In this document: positions 6,465 through 14,367 of the stretch, piece by piece
Position numbering within the stretch: the first letter of the stretch is position 1
How the letters are laid out: each line of letters begins with the position of its first letter
Source of the DNA: an uncultured Chloroflexota bacterium
Lineage (GTDB): Bacteria; Chloroflexota; Limnocylindria; Limnocylindrales; Limnocylindraceae
Direction: 5' to 3'
Length of the DNA: 22,270 bases
Assembly: GCA_903938075.1 (NCBI GenBank)
Contig: CAJABS010000201.1
Coordinates: 1 to 22,270 of the forward strand
The notes under the pieces: model-generated
Seen by the model: the letters and a program-made list of their open reading frames with translations, nothing else
Told to the model about the DNA's origin: nothing
Databases searched by the model: none
Program-made: the position numbers and the translations under genes

Positions 6465-7499
6465 ATGCGGCGCCGACTCGGCGTCGCTGCGCGAATCGCG
6501 CAGGATCGCTTTGCAGAGGTTTCACACGCACTACACGCCCTCTCTCTGAGCGCGCGCCCAACAAGCGGCGCCGCGTATGGCGGTCAGGCGCTGATCGACG
6601 GCGTACTCATGCGCGGACCATCACACATCGGTGTGGCGCTGCGCACCGCTGACGGTGGCATCGCGGTAACGAGCGAACCAATCGCAACAGGACCTATTCG
6701 ACGTCGGTTGACGCGGATCCCTGTGCTTCGCGGTGCCGTCGTGTTGTGGGAGACGCTCGCACTCGGAAGTCGTTGGTTACTCCGCAGCGCCGATGTCTCT
6801 GCTGGCGATGAGACGCAATCAAGCAGCAGCACCGGCGCAACCATTGCCACACTTGCAGTCACCATTCTCATCGCAGTGGTGATCTTCAATGTGCTTCCAG
6901 CTATTGCCGCTTCAGCCTTCGTGCACGCACTCGGTCTTACCGAGCTGCTGATTGAGCGAGCAGTTGACGGACTCTTGCAAGTAGGAATTTTGCTTGGCTA
7001 TTTGGCAGCAGTGGGCCGCAGCAGCGATGTTGATCGCACCTATCGCTATCACGGTGCAGAGCACCGCGCGATTCACGCGCTCGAGAACGGTGATCCACTC
7101 ACGCGCAGTGAGCTCGCGCGCTGGCCAACGGCTCATCCACGTTGCGGCACCGAGTTCCTCGTTGTGGTGATTCTTGTCAGCATCGTCTCCTTCTCGTTGG
7201 TCGGCCGACTTGATCCAATCCCAACGGTGATCAGTCGCATCGCTGGTATCCCGATTGTTGCCGGCCTCGCTTATGAGGTTCTGCGCCTCCTCGGTCGCTA
7301 CCGAACAAACGTGATTGCGCAGATGCTGGCTGCTCCGGGGATTGCGGTGCAGCGCATCACCACACGAAAGCCTGATGACGGCATGCACGACATTGCGATC
7401 GTTGCACTTACGGCGGCGATTGAAGCAGAGGGCGGTGTTGTGCCGAGCGGCTCCGAGCGACCAGCCTCCCGCGCGCTGCAGCCACTGAAGGTGCGCTGA
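6465..7499 (+). CDS. DUF1385 membrane protein (YqhQ-like, predicted metal-dependent enzyme)
   Basis: This belongs to the DUF1385 family, whose biochemical function is not established. The signatures are GGQALIDGVLMRG at residues 39-51, RIPVLRGAVVLWETLALG, YRYHGAEHRAIHA with the paired His/Glu cluster H196-G-A-E-H200, and HPRCGTEFL. Between about residues 120 and 170 there are hydrophobic membrane segments, with two more after the HPRCGT motif (about 228-270). Conserved His, Glu and Cys suggest a metal site facing one side of the membrane. From ATG 6465 it has 344 residues; the longer open frame upstream merely overlaps rpmE. Its TGA overlaps the prfA ATG by one base (TGATG), implying coupled translation. 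Placement among translation genes is conserved, but the reason is unknown. Confidence 0.9.
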   Translation: MRRRLGVAARIAQDRFAEVSHALHALSLSARPTSGAAYGGQALIDGVLMRGPSHIGVALRTADGGIAVTSEPIATGPIRRRLTRIPVLRGAVVLWETLALGSRWLLRSADVSAGDETQSSSSTGATIATLAVTILIAVVIFNVLPAIAASAFVHALGLTELLIERAVDGLLQVGILLGYLAAVGRSSDVDRTYRYHGAEHRAIHALENGDPLTRSELARWPTAHPRCGTEFLVVVILVSIVSFSLVGRLDPIPTVISRIAGIPIVAGLAYEVLRLLGRYRTNVIAQMLAAPGIAVQRITTRKPDDGMHDIAIVALTAAIEAEGGVVPSGSERPASRALQPLKVR

Positions 7500-8581
7500 T
7501 GGCTGACGTCGCACAGCTCAACGCGCGACTTGCGGCGGCGCTTAAGGCGCGCGCCGAGCTTGAGGCACAGCTGACGCTTCCCGAGGTGCTCGCCGATCAC
7601 ACTGCGCTTGCTCGCATTGGACGCGAACTGTCGCGTACCGCACCGCTCGCTGAGGCGGGCGAGGCGCTCACGGCCGCTCGCCTGCGGGTGACCGATTCGC
7701 GCTCCCTTGAAGCTGATCCAGGGGCGGATGCGGAGATGCGCGAACTTGCCGCAGCCGACCGCACCGAGGCTGAGGCGATCGAGCGCGACATCCTCGAGCG
7801 ACTCCCAGGCCTACTGCTTGAGCCCGATCCGAACGATGGTCGAGACCTGTTGATCGAAGTGCGCCCTGGCGCGGGCGGCGACGAGGCGGGAATCTTTGCG
7901 GGCGAACTCTTCCGCGCCTACCTGCGCTACGCCGAACGACAAGGGTGGAAGAGTGAAGTGGATGCGATTAGCGAAACGGGCGTTGGCGGAATTCGCGAAG
8001 GCGTAATGGAAGTCTCTGGCGATGGCGCATGGGCCGCATTTAAGTGGGAAGCTGGTGTGCATCGGATTCAGCGCGTCCCTGCAACCGAATCCGCTGGACG
8101 CATTCACACCAGCACCGCCACGGTGGTGGTACTTCCAGTGGTGACCGCTGTTGACCTCGTGATTCCGGAAACCGATATTCGCATCGACGTGAAGCGCGCA
8201 TCTGGCAATGGCGGGCAAGGGGTGAACACCACCGACTCCGCCGTGCGCATCACCCACATTCCGAGCGGCATTGTTGTGGAGATGCAAGACGAGCGCAGCC
8301 AGCTGCGCAACAAAGAGAAGGGGATGGCGATTCTGCGCAGCCGCATCATTGCCGCTGAAGAGGAACGCAAGCGCGCCGCCGACTCAAAGGCGCGCAAGGC
8401 GTTGATTGGCAGCGGTGATCGCAGCGAGAAGATCCGTACCTATAACGGACCACAGAATCGCGTCACCGATCACCGCATCGGTTTCGACAAGTTTGATGTG
8501 CCCGGCATTCTCGGCGGCGACTTGGCGCCATTCCATGAAGCACTCGCCGCCGCCGAGCAGGCTGCGCGACTGGCGGAGTGA
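7499..8581 (+). CDS. prfA: Peptide chain release factor 1 (RF1)
   Basis: RF1 recognises UAA and UAG stop codons and triggers peptide release. The 360-residue protein has the usual length. The tripeptide anticodon P194-A-T196, in RVPATESAGRIHTS, is the RF1 type rather than the SPF of RF2. The catalytic G238-G-Q240 loop is in SGNGGQGVNTTDSAVRITH; the Gln is the substrate of PrmC, encoded next. The N-terminal third is a coiled-coil-like Ala/Glu/Arg-rich helical domain. One-base overlaps with DUF1385 upstream and prmC downstream indicate an operon. Confidence 0.97.
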   Translation: MADVAQLNARLAAALKARAELEAQLTLPEVLADHTALARIGRELSRTAPLAEAGEALTAARLRVTDSRSLEADPGADAEMRELAAADRTEAEAIERDILERLPGLLLEPDPNDGRDLLIEVRPGAGGDEAGIFAGELFRAYLRYAERQGWKSEVDAISETGVGGIREGVMEVSGDGAWAAFKWEAGVHRIQRVPATESAGRIHTSTATVVVLPVVTAVDLVIPETDIRIDVKRASGNGGQGVNTTDSAVRITHIPSGIVVEMQDERSQLRNKEKGMAILRSRIIAAEEERKRAADSKARKALIGSGDRSEKIRTYNGPQNRVTDHRIGFDKFDVPGILGGDLAPFHEALAAAEQAARLAE

Positions 8582-9681
8582 TGAGCGAGGAGCCGATTGC
8601 TACTCGACCACTCGTAGAGCGCGAGGCCGACGGACCCGCGCTGCTGCGGGAAGCAACAGCGCACCTTGAGTCGGCGGGGAGCCCAACACCGCGCCTCGAT
8701 GCCGAGACGCTTCTTGCAGCAATGCTCGGCACGCGCGTCACCACGCTACGCACCGCTGTTGCTGCAGGCTTCCCACTCCCACTTCCGGCGCTCATCGAGT
8801 TGCCAGAACCAGAGCCGCTGAGTGATCGACACCCACAACTCGCCGATGCGTTGCGCATTGCACGTAGCGCACTCTCAGCGGGCGATGCGCCCGCAGCACT
8901 CGCAGCACTCGTGCAGGAGCGCGCAGCGGGTCGACCGATCAGTCACCTCACTGGACGTCGCGGCTTCCGCAGGTTGGAACTGCTCGTCACACCAGATGTG
9001 CTTGATCCGCGTCCAGAGAGCGAGCTCATCATTGAAACCGCGCTCGCATTTCTTGCCGACCGCGTTGCCGCCGATCGCGCACTCGGCCGTGCACCGCACC
9101 CACTGAACGCCGCTGAGATCGGCACCGGGAGCGGCGCGCTTGCTGTGGCGCTTGCCGATGAGTCACCAGTGCCGCTGCGACTCATCGCAACCGATATCTC
9201 AGGCGAAGCGCTCATGGTCGCGCGCGCAAACGCGTTGCGCTGTGGCGTTGCATCGCGGATCACCTTCATGCATGGCGATCTCGCTGAGCCGCTTCTCGCG
9301 GCGCGTGCGCCAGGTGATCCAGCACATCTTGATCTTTTGATTGCGAACCTGCCATATGTGCCCACCGCGGAGGTTGACGAGGCGACGAGAGACGCAAGCA
9401 TTCGTGATCTTGCGCCGCGCGATTTGGCGCGCCTCAGCATCGCCGCAGAGCCGCGCCTTGCGCTCGACGGTGGCGGTGACGGCTTAGAGCTGATTCGCCG
9501 ACTTATCGCCGAGCTGCCGCGACTGCTCCGCCCGGGCGGCGCTGCACTCCTAGAGTTTGGTGACGGCCAAGGCGATGACGTTGCGCGTATCGCCGACGGT
9601 CTCGGTATCGGTTGGCGCGTCGCGATTCGCGGCGACCTCTCGGGTCGCGACCGCATGGCCGAAATCCGTCGAAGCGGGTAA
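8581..9681 (+). CDS. prmC: Release factor glutamine methyltransferase PrmC (HemK family), NLPY variant
   Basis: PrmC methylates the GGQ glutamine of release factors with S-adenosylmethionine. The C-terminal Rossmann domain has the SAM motif EIGTGSGALAVALA (G181-T-G-S-G185) and the family active-site position ANLPYVPTAEV. The usual NPPY is N256-L-P-Y259 here. The N-terminal substrate-binding domain carries AGRPISHLTGRRGF and VLDPRPESELIIE, equivalent to the usual G.P.qYi.G...F and v.vPRPeTE..ve. The product of 366 residues is longer than the roughly 280 usual. The excess lies around residues 62-100, a Pro/Glu/Ala-rich insert. I prefer ATG 8581, which gives the same TGATG overlap as at prfA, over the in-frame GTG one codon earlier. 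Adjacency to prfA confirms the role. Confidence 0.93.
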   Translation: MSEEPIATRPLVEREADGPALLREATAHLESAGSPTPRLDAETLLAAMLGTRVTTLRTAVAAGFPLPLPALIELPEPEPLSDRHPQLADALRIARSALSAGDAPAALAALVQERAAGRPISHLTGRRGFRRLELLVTPDVLDPRPESELIIETALAFLADRVAADRALGRAPHPLNAAEIGTGSGALAVALADESPVPLRLIATDISGEALMVARANALRCGVASRITFMHGDLAEPLLAARAPGDPAHLDLLIANLPYVPTAEVDEATRDASIRDLAPRDLARLSIAAEPRLALDGGGDGLELIRRLIAELPRLLRPGGAALLEFGDGQGDDVARIADGLGIGWRVAIRGDLSGRDRMAEIRRSG

Positions 9682-9686
9682 CGCGT

Positions 9687-10553
9687 ATGACAGTGAAGCC
9701 GACGCTCCCAATCCGACTACTTGTCATGGACCTTGACGGCACGCTGCTGCCACACGGTGGTGTGATCGCTGAGCGAACTGTTGATGCGATTCGCGCGGCG
9801 CGCGCAAAAGGGGTGATCGCCACCATCTCATCGGGGCGCAACGTGCCATCACTCATTGAGTACGCGCATCAGATTGGGCTCGATGGTCCGCTCATTGGCA
9901 TGCAGGGGGCGATCGCGCGCGAGATTCCGGCGAAGGGCGAGGTTGGCTCCGGGCGCCTGATCCGGCACTTCCCCCTCCCTGGTCACCTTGGGGCGAAGGC
10001 GGTCGCCTGGTGCCGCGAGAACAACCTCTGGGGGCACGCGGTGATTCGTGATGACTACCGCCTTGATGTGCGTGATCCGCATGTGCGCCAGTACGAGACC
10101 TGGCTGCAAGGGGAGGCTCGGAAGCGTCTCGGCACGGTGCCAGACCTTGTCACCTACCTCGCCGAGCGTCGCCTCTACCTCTCAAAAGTGGTCGCCCACG
10201 CCCCCGAGGGGCATGTCGACGGGGTGCTTGATCGGGCTCGGGCGACCTTCGCTGGGGAGCTTGATGTGACCATTAGCCACCCCGAGTACCTGGAGTTCAC
10301 CGCCCCTGGGGTCAATAAGGGGGCGGCGCTGCGCTGGCTCGCCCGCCGCCTGAAGATCCCCCTCGGCCAGGTGATGGCGATTGGCGACCAGTACAACGAC
10401 CTAGAGATGCTCGACGTCGCTGGGCATGGGGTGGCGATGGCTGGCGCACCCGGTCCCGTGCGCGCCGTGGCGCAATATGAGGCACCCCGTTGTGAAGATG
10501 ATGGTGCAGCGCGCATGATTGAGCGCCTAATCCTCGGATCAGCGGGAGAATAG
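9687..10553 (+). CDS. Cof-type HAD-IIB phosphatase
   Basis: This is a haloacid dehalogenase superfamily hydrolase of the Cof/IIB subclass, which dephosphorylates sugar phosphates, nucleotides or cofactors; the substrate cannot be told from sequence. Motif I is MDLDGTLL with nucleophile D15 and D17. Motif II is ISSGR, motif III the Lys in GVNKGAAL, and motif IV GDQYNDLEML with D234 and D238. The cap domain lies between motifs II and III. From ATG 9687 it has 288 residues, normal for the group; the open frame extends upstream only as an overlap with prmC. It starts five bases after the prmC stop. Proline and glycine codon choice changes part-way through the gene (see findings). Confidence 0.92.
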   Translation: MTVKPTLPIRLLVMDLDGTLLPHGGVIAERTVDAIRAARAKGVIATISSGRNVPSLIEYAHQIGLDGPLIGMQGAIAREIPAKGEVGSGRLIRHFPLPGHLGAKAVAWCRENNLWGHAVIRDDYRLDVRDPHVRQYETWLQGEARKRLGTVPDLVTYLAERRLYLSKVVAHAPEGHVDGVLDRARATFAGELDVTISHPEYLEFTAPGVNKGAALRWLARRLKIPLGQVMAIGDQYNDLEMLDVAGHGVAMAGAPGPVRAVAQYEAPRCEDDGAARMIERLILGSAGE

Positions 10554-10595
10554 GAGCCACGCACCCGTTGTGGGGCAGAGGAGAGGGAGGGGACC

Positions 10596-11897
10596 ATGAG
10601 CAACGCCGCACACGATCCGTTGATGAACCTGAGCCTTCGTGAGGTTGACCCCGAGCTCGACGCCATCTTGGTCAAGGAGGCGGTGCGTCAGCGTGATCAC
10701 ATCGAGTTGATCGCCTCTGAGAACTACACGTATGCGGCGGTGCGCGAAGCGCAGGGCTCGATCCTTACCAACAAATATGCCGAAGGCCTCCCAGGAAAGC
10801 GCTACTACGCCGGCTGTGAATTTGTTGACGAAGCCGAGAACCTTGCACGAAACCGCGCACTACAACTCTTTGTTGGTAGCGAGCATGTCAACGTGCAGCC
10901 GCACTCCGGCGCCTCTGCCAACATCGCGACCTTCACCGCCGCAATGTCGCCAGGCGACTCATTCGTTGCCATGAGCCTCGACCAGGGCGGACACCTCTCG
11001 CACGGCGCGTCGGTCAACATCTCCGGAAAGTGGTTTAAGCCAACCTTCTACGGCGTTCGTGCTGAAGACGGTCTGGTGGATTGGGACGCAGTGCAGCGCG
11101 CCGTTGATGAGGCGAAGCCAAAAGTCGTAATCGCTGGCGCATCGGCGTATCCGCGTTCGCTCGACTTCGAAAAGTTTGCGGCCATTGCGCACGCAGCGGG
11201 CGCAAAGCTGATGGTCGACATGGCGCACATCTCAGGAGTTGTGGCGGCAGGGCTGCACCCGAGCCCATTCCCACATGCGGATTACGTCACCACTACAACG
11301 CACAAGACGTTGCGCGGACCGCGCGGCGGCATGATCTTTGCGCGAGCCGACGAAGCGGCCGCCATTGACCGAGCCGTCTTCCCTGGAAATCAAGGCGGGC
11401 CACTGATGCACGTGATCGCCGCAAAAGCGGTCGCCTACAAGTTGGCGCTCCAGCCTGAATTCCGTGCGTATATGCAGCGAACGCTCGACAACGCCAAGGC
11501 TCTTGCCGCAGCGCTCGCCGCACGCGGATTCGGCGTGATCACCGGCGGCACCGACAATCACCTGATCCTTTGTGACGTCACGCCGCTTGGTGTGACAGGC
11601 AAGGAGGCAACCGCCGCACTTGAAGCGGTCGGCGTGACGATCAACAAGAACAGCATCCCAGGCGAGACACGTTCACCAATGGTGACGAGCGGCGTGCGCT
11701 ACGGAACACCAGCTGCAACGACGCGCGGCATGGGCCTCGCCGAGATGGAGCAGATCGCACAGTGGTCTGTTGAGGCGATCGCCGCCCGCGAAGATGCGGC
11801 AAAGCTGGAGCAGATCCGTCGCGAGGTGGTGAAGGTTGCGCAACAGTTCCCAGTGCCTGGCAACGATGCTGCGGAGCTAGCGGCACGCGAGAGCTAA
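10596..11897 (+). CDS. glyA: Serine hydroxymethyltransferase
   Basis: GlyA is the PLP enzyme that converts serine and tetrahydrofolate to glycine and methylene-tetrahydrofolate, the main one-carbon source. The 433-residue protein has the expected length and runs without gaps: IELIASENYTYAAVREAQGS near the start, LTNKYAEGLPGKRYYAGCEFVDEAE, and TTTTHKTLRGPRGG with PLP lysine K237. FPGNQGGPLMHVIAAKAVA and the C-terminal TSGVRYGTPAATTRGM follow. A strong purine-rich GGGAGGGG precedes the ATG after a 42-base gap from the HAD gene. The stop TAA overlaps the next ATG by one base (TAATG), so it is coupled to the wecA-like gene. Confidence 0.98.
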   Translation: MSNAAHDPLMNLSLREVDPELDAILVKEAVRQRDHIELIASENYTYAAVREAQGSILTNKYAEGLPGKRYYAGCEFVDEAENLARNRALQLFVGSEHVNVQPHSGASANIATFTAAMSPGDSFVAMSLDQGGHLSHGASVNISGKWFKPTFYGVRAEDGLVDWDAVQRAVDEAKPKVVIAGASAYPRSLDFEKFAAIAHAAGAKLMVDMAHISGVVAAGLHPSPFPHADYVTTTTHKTLRGPRGGMIFARADEAAAIDRAVFPGNQGGPLMHVIAAKAVAYKLALQPEFRAYMQRTLDNAKALAAALAARGFGVITGGTDNHLILCDVTPLGVTGKEATAALEAVGVTINKNSIPGETRSPMVTSGVRYGTPAATTRGMGLAEMEQIAQWSVEAIAAREDAAKLEQIRREVVKVAQQFPVPGNDAAELAARES

Positions 11898-12937
11898 TGG
11901 AGAACGCTCCGCTCTATCTCTCCATCGCTGCACTGGCGGCAGTCGTTGCGCTCGTCGGCACCCAGCTGGTGCGCCGTGTTGCCGTAGCGTTTAATCTTGC
12001 CGACGCACCAAATGAGCGGCGCATCAACACAACACTGATGCCGCGCGCAGGCGGCTTCGCCGTTGCACTCTCGTTCTTCTTGGTCGGCGCGACGGTGACG
12101 ATCCTTGCGGCACCACTCGGCCTGACTGGCGGCACGCCACTTCCAACCTCTGGCATCGCCGCACTGCTACTTGGCGCCCTGCTCGCTGGCGTTATCGGCC
12201 TCGCCGACGATCGCTTCGATCTGCGGGCACGTTGGCAGCTCGTTGGCCAGCTGGTGATTTCGGCGGTGCCGATCGCGTTCGGCGTCCGGATCGCGATCCT
12301 CTCCAATCCATTTGGCGCGGGCGACCTACTCATCCCTGATGCAATTGGGCTCGCCCTCACCCTCTTCTGGGTCCTTGGCATGCAGAACGCCATGAACTTC
12401 ATTGATGGACTCGATGGGCTCTCGGGCGGTATTGCCCTGATCGCTGCCGTGACCCTTGGGGTGATCGCCCTCCCGGCGACTCCCCTGCTCGCCGCCCTCT
12501 GCTTCACCTTGGCGGGCGCACTCGCCGGTTTCTTGCGACACAACTTCTATCCCGCCTCTATCTATATGGGTACGAGCGGGGTTCTGGCGGTCGCCTACGC
12601 CCTCGCCGTTCTCTCCCTCCTCGGCACCGCCAAGGTCGTTGCCGCCCTCCTCATCCTGGGGCTCCCCATCATTGACGCCTTCTTCGTCATCCTCGGGCGC
12701 CTCCTCGCCGGTCGCTCTCCATATAGTGCCGACAAGACCCATATCCACCAGCGCCTGATTGACGCAGGGCTCAGCCACCGCGGCGCCGTGCTCGTCCTCT
12801 ATGGCGTCACCCTCCTCCTCTCGGTTGGGGCGGTCGTGCTGACCGCAAGCGCCGCCGTGTACGCCTTCGCTGGGCTCCTCGTCGTGCTTGGCGGGGCAAT
12901 CGTCTGGCTCTCCCGACGAGCGGAGCGCCGCACGTGA
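11897..12937 (+). CDS. WecA/TagO/MraY-family polyprenyl-phosphate sugar-1-phosphate transferase
   Basis: This family transfers a sugar-1-phosphate, usually GlcNAc-1-P, from a UDP-sugar to undecaprenyl phosphate in the membrane. It starts teichoic acid, O-antigen or other cell-surface glycan synthesis. The 346-residue product has about ten membrane segments. Catalytic signatures are GLADDRFDLRA with D104-D105, NAMNFIDGLDGLSGG with N167 to D173, and the cytoplasmic loop ADKTHIHQRLIDAGLSHR, which has HIHQ (282-285) where WecA proteins usually have HIHH. MPRAGG near residue 50 matches the P..GG motif. The HIH loop favours WecA/TagO over MraY. It overlaps glyA by one base and atpI by four. Synonymous codon use changes sharply near 12345 (see findings). 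Confidence 0.9.
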   Translation: MENAPLYLSIAALAAVVALVGTQLVRRVAVAFNLADAPNERRINTTLMPRAGGFAVALSFFLVGATVTILAAPLGLTGGTPLPTSGIAALLLGALLAGVIGLADDRFDLRARWQLVGQLVISAVPIAFGVRIAILSNPFGAGDLLIPDAIGLALTLFWVLGMQNAMNFIDGLDGLSGGIALIAAVTLGVIALPATPLLAALCFTLAGALAGFLRHNFYPASIYMGTSGVLAVAYALAVLSLLGTAKVVAALLILGLPIIDAFFVILGRLLAGRSPYSADKTHIHQRLIDAGLSHRGAVLVLYGVTLLLSVGAVVLTASAAVYAFAGLLVVLGGAIVWLSRRAERRT

Positions 12938-13329
12938 GCACCCCTGACCCAGCGCCAAAAAGCGAACGCGAGTTTGGCGACCCTCGGCTAGAATCGCCGC
13001 AGAATCCTGATGAGGTTGTTGGCCTGATGTCCGACATCGGCAAGGGTGCGTATCTCGCCCTCTTCTCGCAGATCGGTATCAGCCTTCTCATTGCGAATCT
13101 CGGTGGGGCACTCCTCGGACACTGGATCGACGGTCAACTCAGCAGCGGACCGATCTTCCTGATCCTTGGATTCGTTGGAGGCTTCGTCGCCGGCGCGGTG
13201 GCCGCAGCACGATTAGTGCAGCGAACGTTGCGCCACCTCGATGCACTTGACGTTGCAGCAAAGGCAGCGAAACGAGAACGTGAGGCACGCCAGCGCGATG
13301 CCGCACGAGAGATCGGGAGGGGTAGATGA
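12934..13329 (+). CDS. atpI: AtpI/AtpZ-family ATP synthase accessory membrane protein
   Basis: AtpI/AtpZ proteins are small membrane proteins encoded first in many atp operons, implicated in c-ring assembly and possibly ion supply. The 131-residue product has a polar Pro/Glu-rich N-terminus. Two membrane helices follow (about 45-65 and 72-92) with the family pattern GISLLIANLGGALLGHWID and GPIFLILGFVGGFVAG, then a basic helical tail. The start is GTG at 12934, sharing GTGA with the wecA-like stop. The stop overlaps the atpB ATG (ATGA). Position and topology carry the call; sequence conservation is modest. Confidence 0.85.
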   Translation: MSTPDPAPKSEREFGDPRLESPQNPDEVVGLMSDIGKGAYLALFSQIGISLLIANLGGALLGHWIDGQLSSGPIFLILGFVGGFVAGAVAAARLVQRTLRHLDALDVAAKAAKREREARQRDAAREIGRGR

Positions 13330-14297
13330 GCGTCGCTCCGGCGAAGAAGAGCTCAACAAAGCGCACCCTTCTTCTTGCCGCACTCGGCGTGATCGTCCTC
13401 GACATCATCGCAGTCGTTCTTGTCGGTGATGTCGGCCTGAAAGATTTCCCTGGCGGCGTGATCCGCAAAGCGCTTGAGCCAATCGTTCCCCACACCGTTA
13501 TTGATCTCGGCGGCGATCCAACGCATGCAGCAACGCTCTTTGACTTCTACCCATCCATTACCGGCTCCATCATCATGAGCTGGGTCGTGATGGCCGCGGT
13601 GATCATTCCGCTCACGATCATTGCGCGTCGCCTCAAGGAGATTCCGAGTGGCGTGCAGAACGTGATTGAGTTTGCGATTGAGAGCCTTTCGTCGTTCGCG
13701 ATCGGGATCGGCGGGCCTGGCGCAAAGAAGTTCATCACCTTCTTCCTCGCCTGCTTCCTCTTTATTGCGGTGTCGAATTGGTCAGGCCTGATTCCAGGAG
13801 TTGGCCGGGTGCATGAGTTCCGCGCTCCAACGAGCGATGTGAACGTCACCGTCGGCTTGGCGCTCGTCGCCTTCGTCTACTTCCACTATCAGGGTGTTCG
13901 CGCACTTGGTATCGGTGGCTACCTTGGAAAGTTCTTCGCAACCAAGGGCGCCAGCCTGACCGACAAGGCTATTAATCACTTTGTTGGTGTGCTGGAGTTT
14001 CTCTTGGAATTCGTCAAGCCACTCACGTTGGCGATGCGACTCTTCGGCAACATCTACGGTGGCGAGCTCGCACTCGCCGTCGTCACCACCATCACCCTTG
14101 CGTACATCCCTGTTGCCCTCTACGGCCTCGAGCTTTTCGTGGGCCTGATGCAGGGAATCATCTTCAGCGTGCTCGTCCTCGTCTTCACCATGCTGGCCAT
14201 GGAGGGGCATCACGAGGAGGGGCACGATGAGCACAGCCCGGCGGCGGCCGGGGATGGCGCGACGGCGGGAGCCGAATCGCGAGTTGCGGCACACTAG
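13326..14297 (+). CDS. atpB: ATP synthase F0 subunit a
   Basis: Subunit a forms the two proton half-channels against the c-ring. The conserved channel helix reads KPLTLAMRLFGNIYGGEL with the essential arginine R238. The rest is multi-pass membrane protein, including SNWSGLIPG and the C-terminal helix LFVGLMQGIIFSVLVLVFTMLAM. At 323 residues it is longer than the common 230-280. The excess is a 100-residue N-terminal part before the second hydrophobic segment and a His/Glu/Ala-rich C-terminal tail beginning EGHHEEGHDEH. It overlaps atpI by four bases. A 70-base gap, the longest within the operon, follows before atpE. Confidence 0.96.
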   Translation: MSVAPAKKSSTKRTLLLAALGVIVLDIIAVVLVGDVGLKDFPGGVIRKALEPIVPHTVIDLGGDPTHAATLFDFYPSITGSIIMSWVVMAAVIIPLTIIARRLKEIPSGVQNVIEFAIESLSSFAIGIGGPGAKKFITFFLACFLFIAVSNWSGLIPGVGRVHEFRAPTSDVNVTVGLALVAFVYFHYQGVRALGIGGYLGKFFATKGASLTDKAINHFVGVLEFLLEFVKPLTLAMRLFGNIYGGELALAVVTTITLAYIPVALYGLELFVGLMQGIIFSVLVLVFTMLAMEGHHEEGHDEHSPAAAGDGATAGAESRVAAH

Positions 14298-14353
14298 CCG
14301 CAGGCAGAAACGGAGCGTCGAACGCACGGCACGAGTCCGGGCGGCGACACAGT

Positions 14354-14360
14354 AGGAGGT
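14354..14360 (+). promoter_or_regulatory. Strong Shine-Dalgarno of atpE
   Basis: AGGAGGT, the best Shine-Dalgarno match in the window, ends seven bases before the atpE ATG at 14368. A small stem (GCGT 14315-14318 with ACGC 14322-14325) lies upstream in the atpB-atpE gap. A strong site here fits the need for many c subunits per enzyme. Confidence 0.85.
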
Positions 14361-14367
14361 AGGAACC

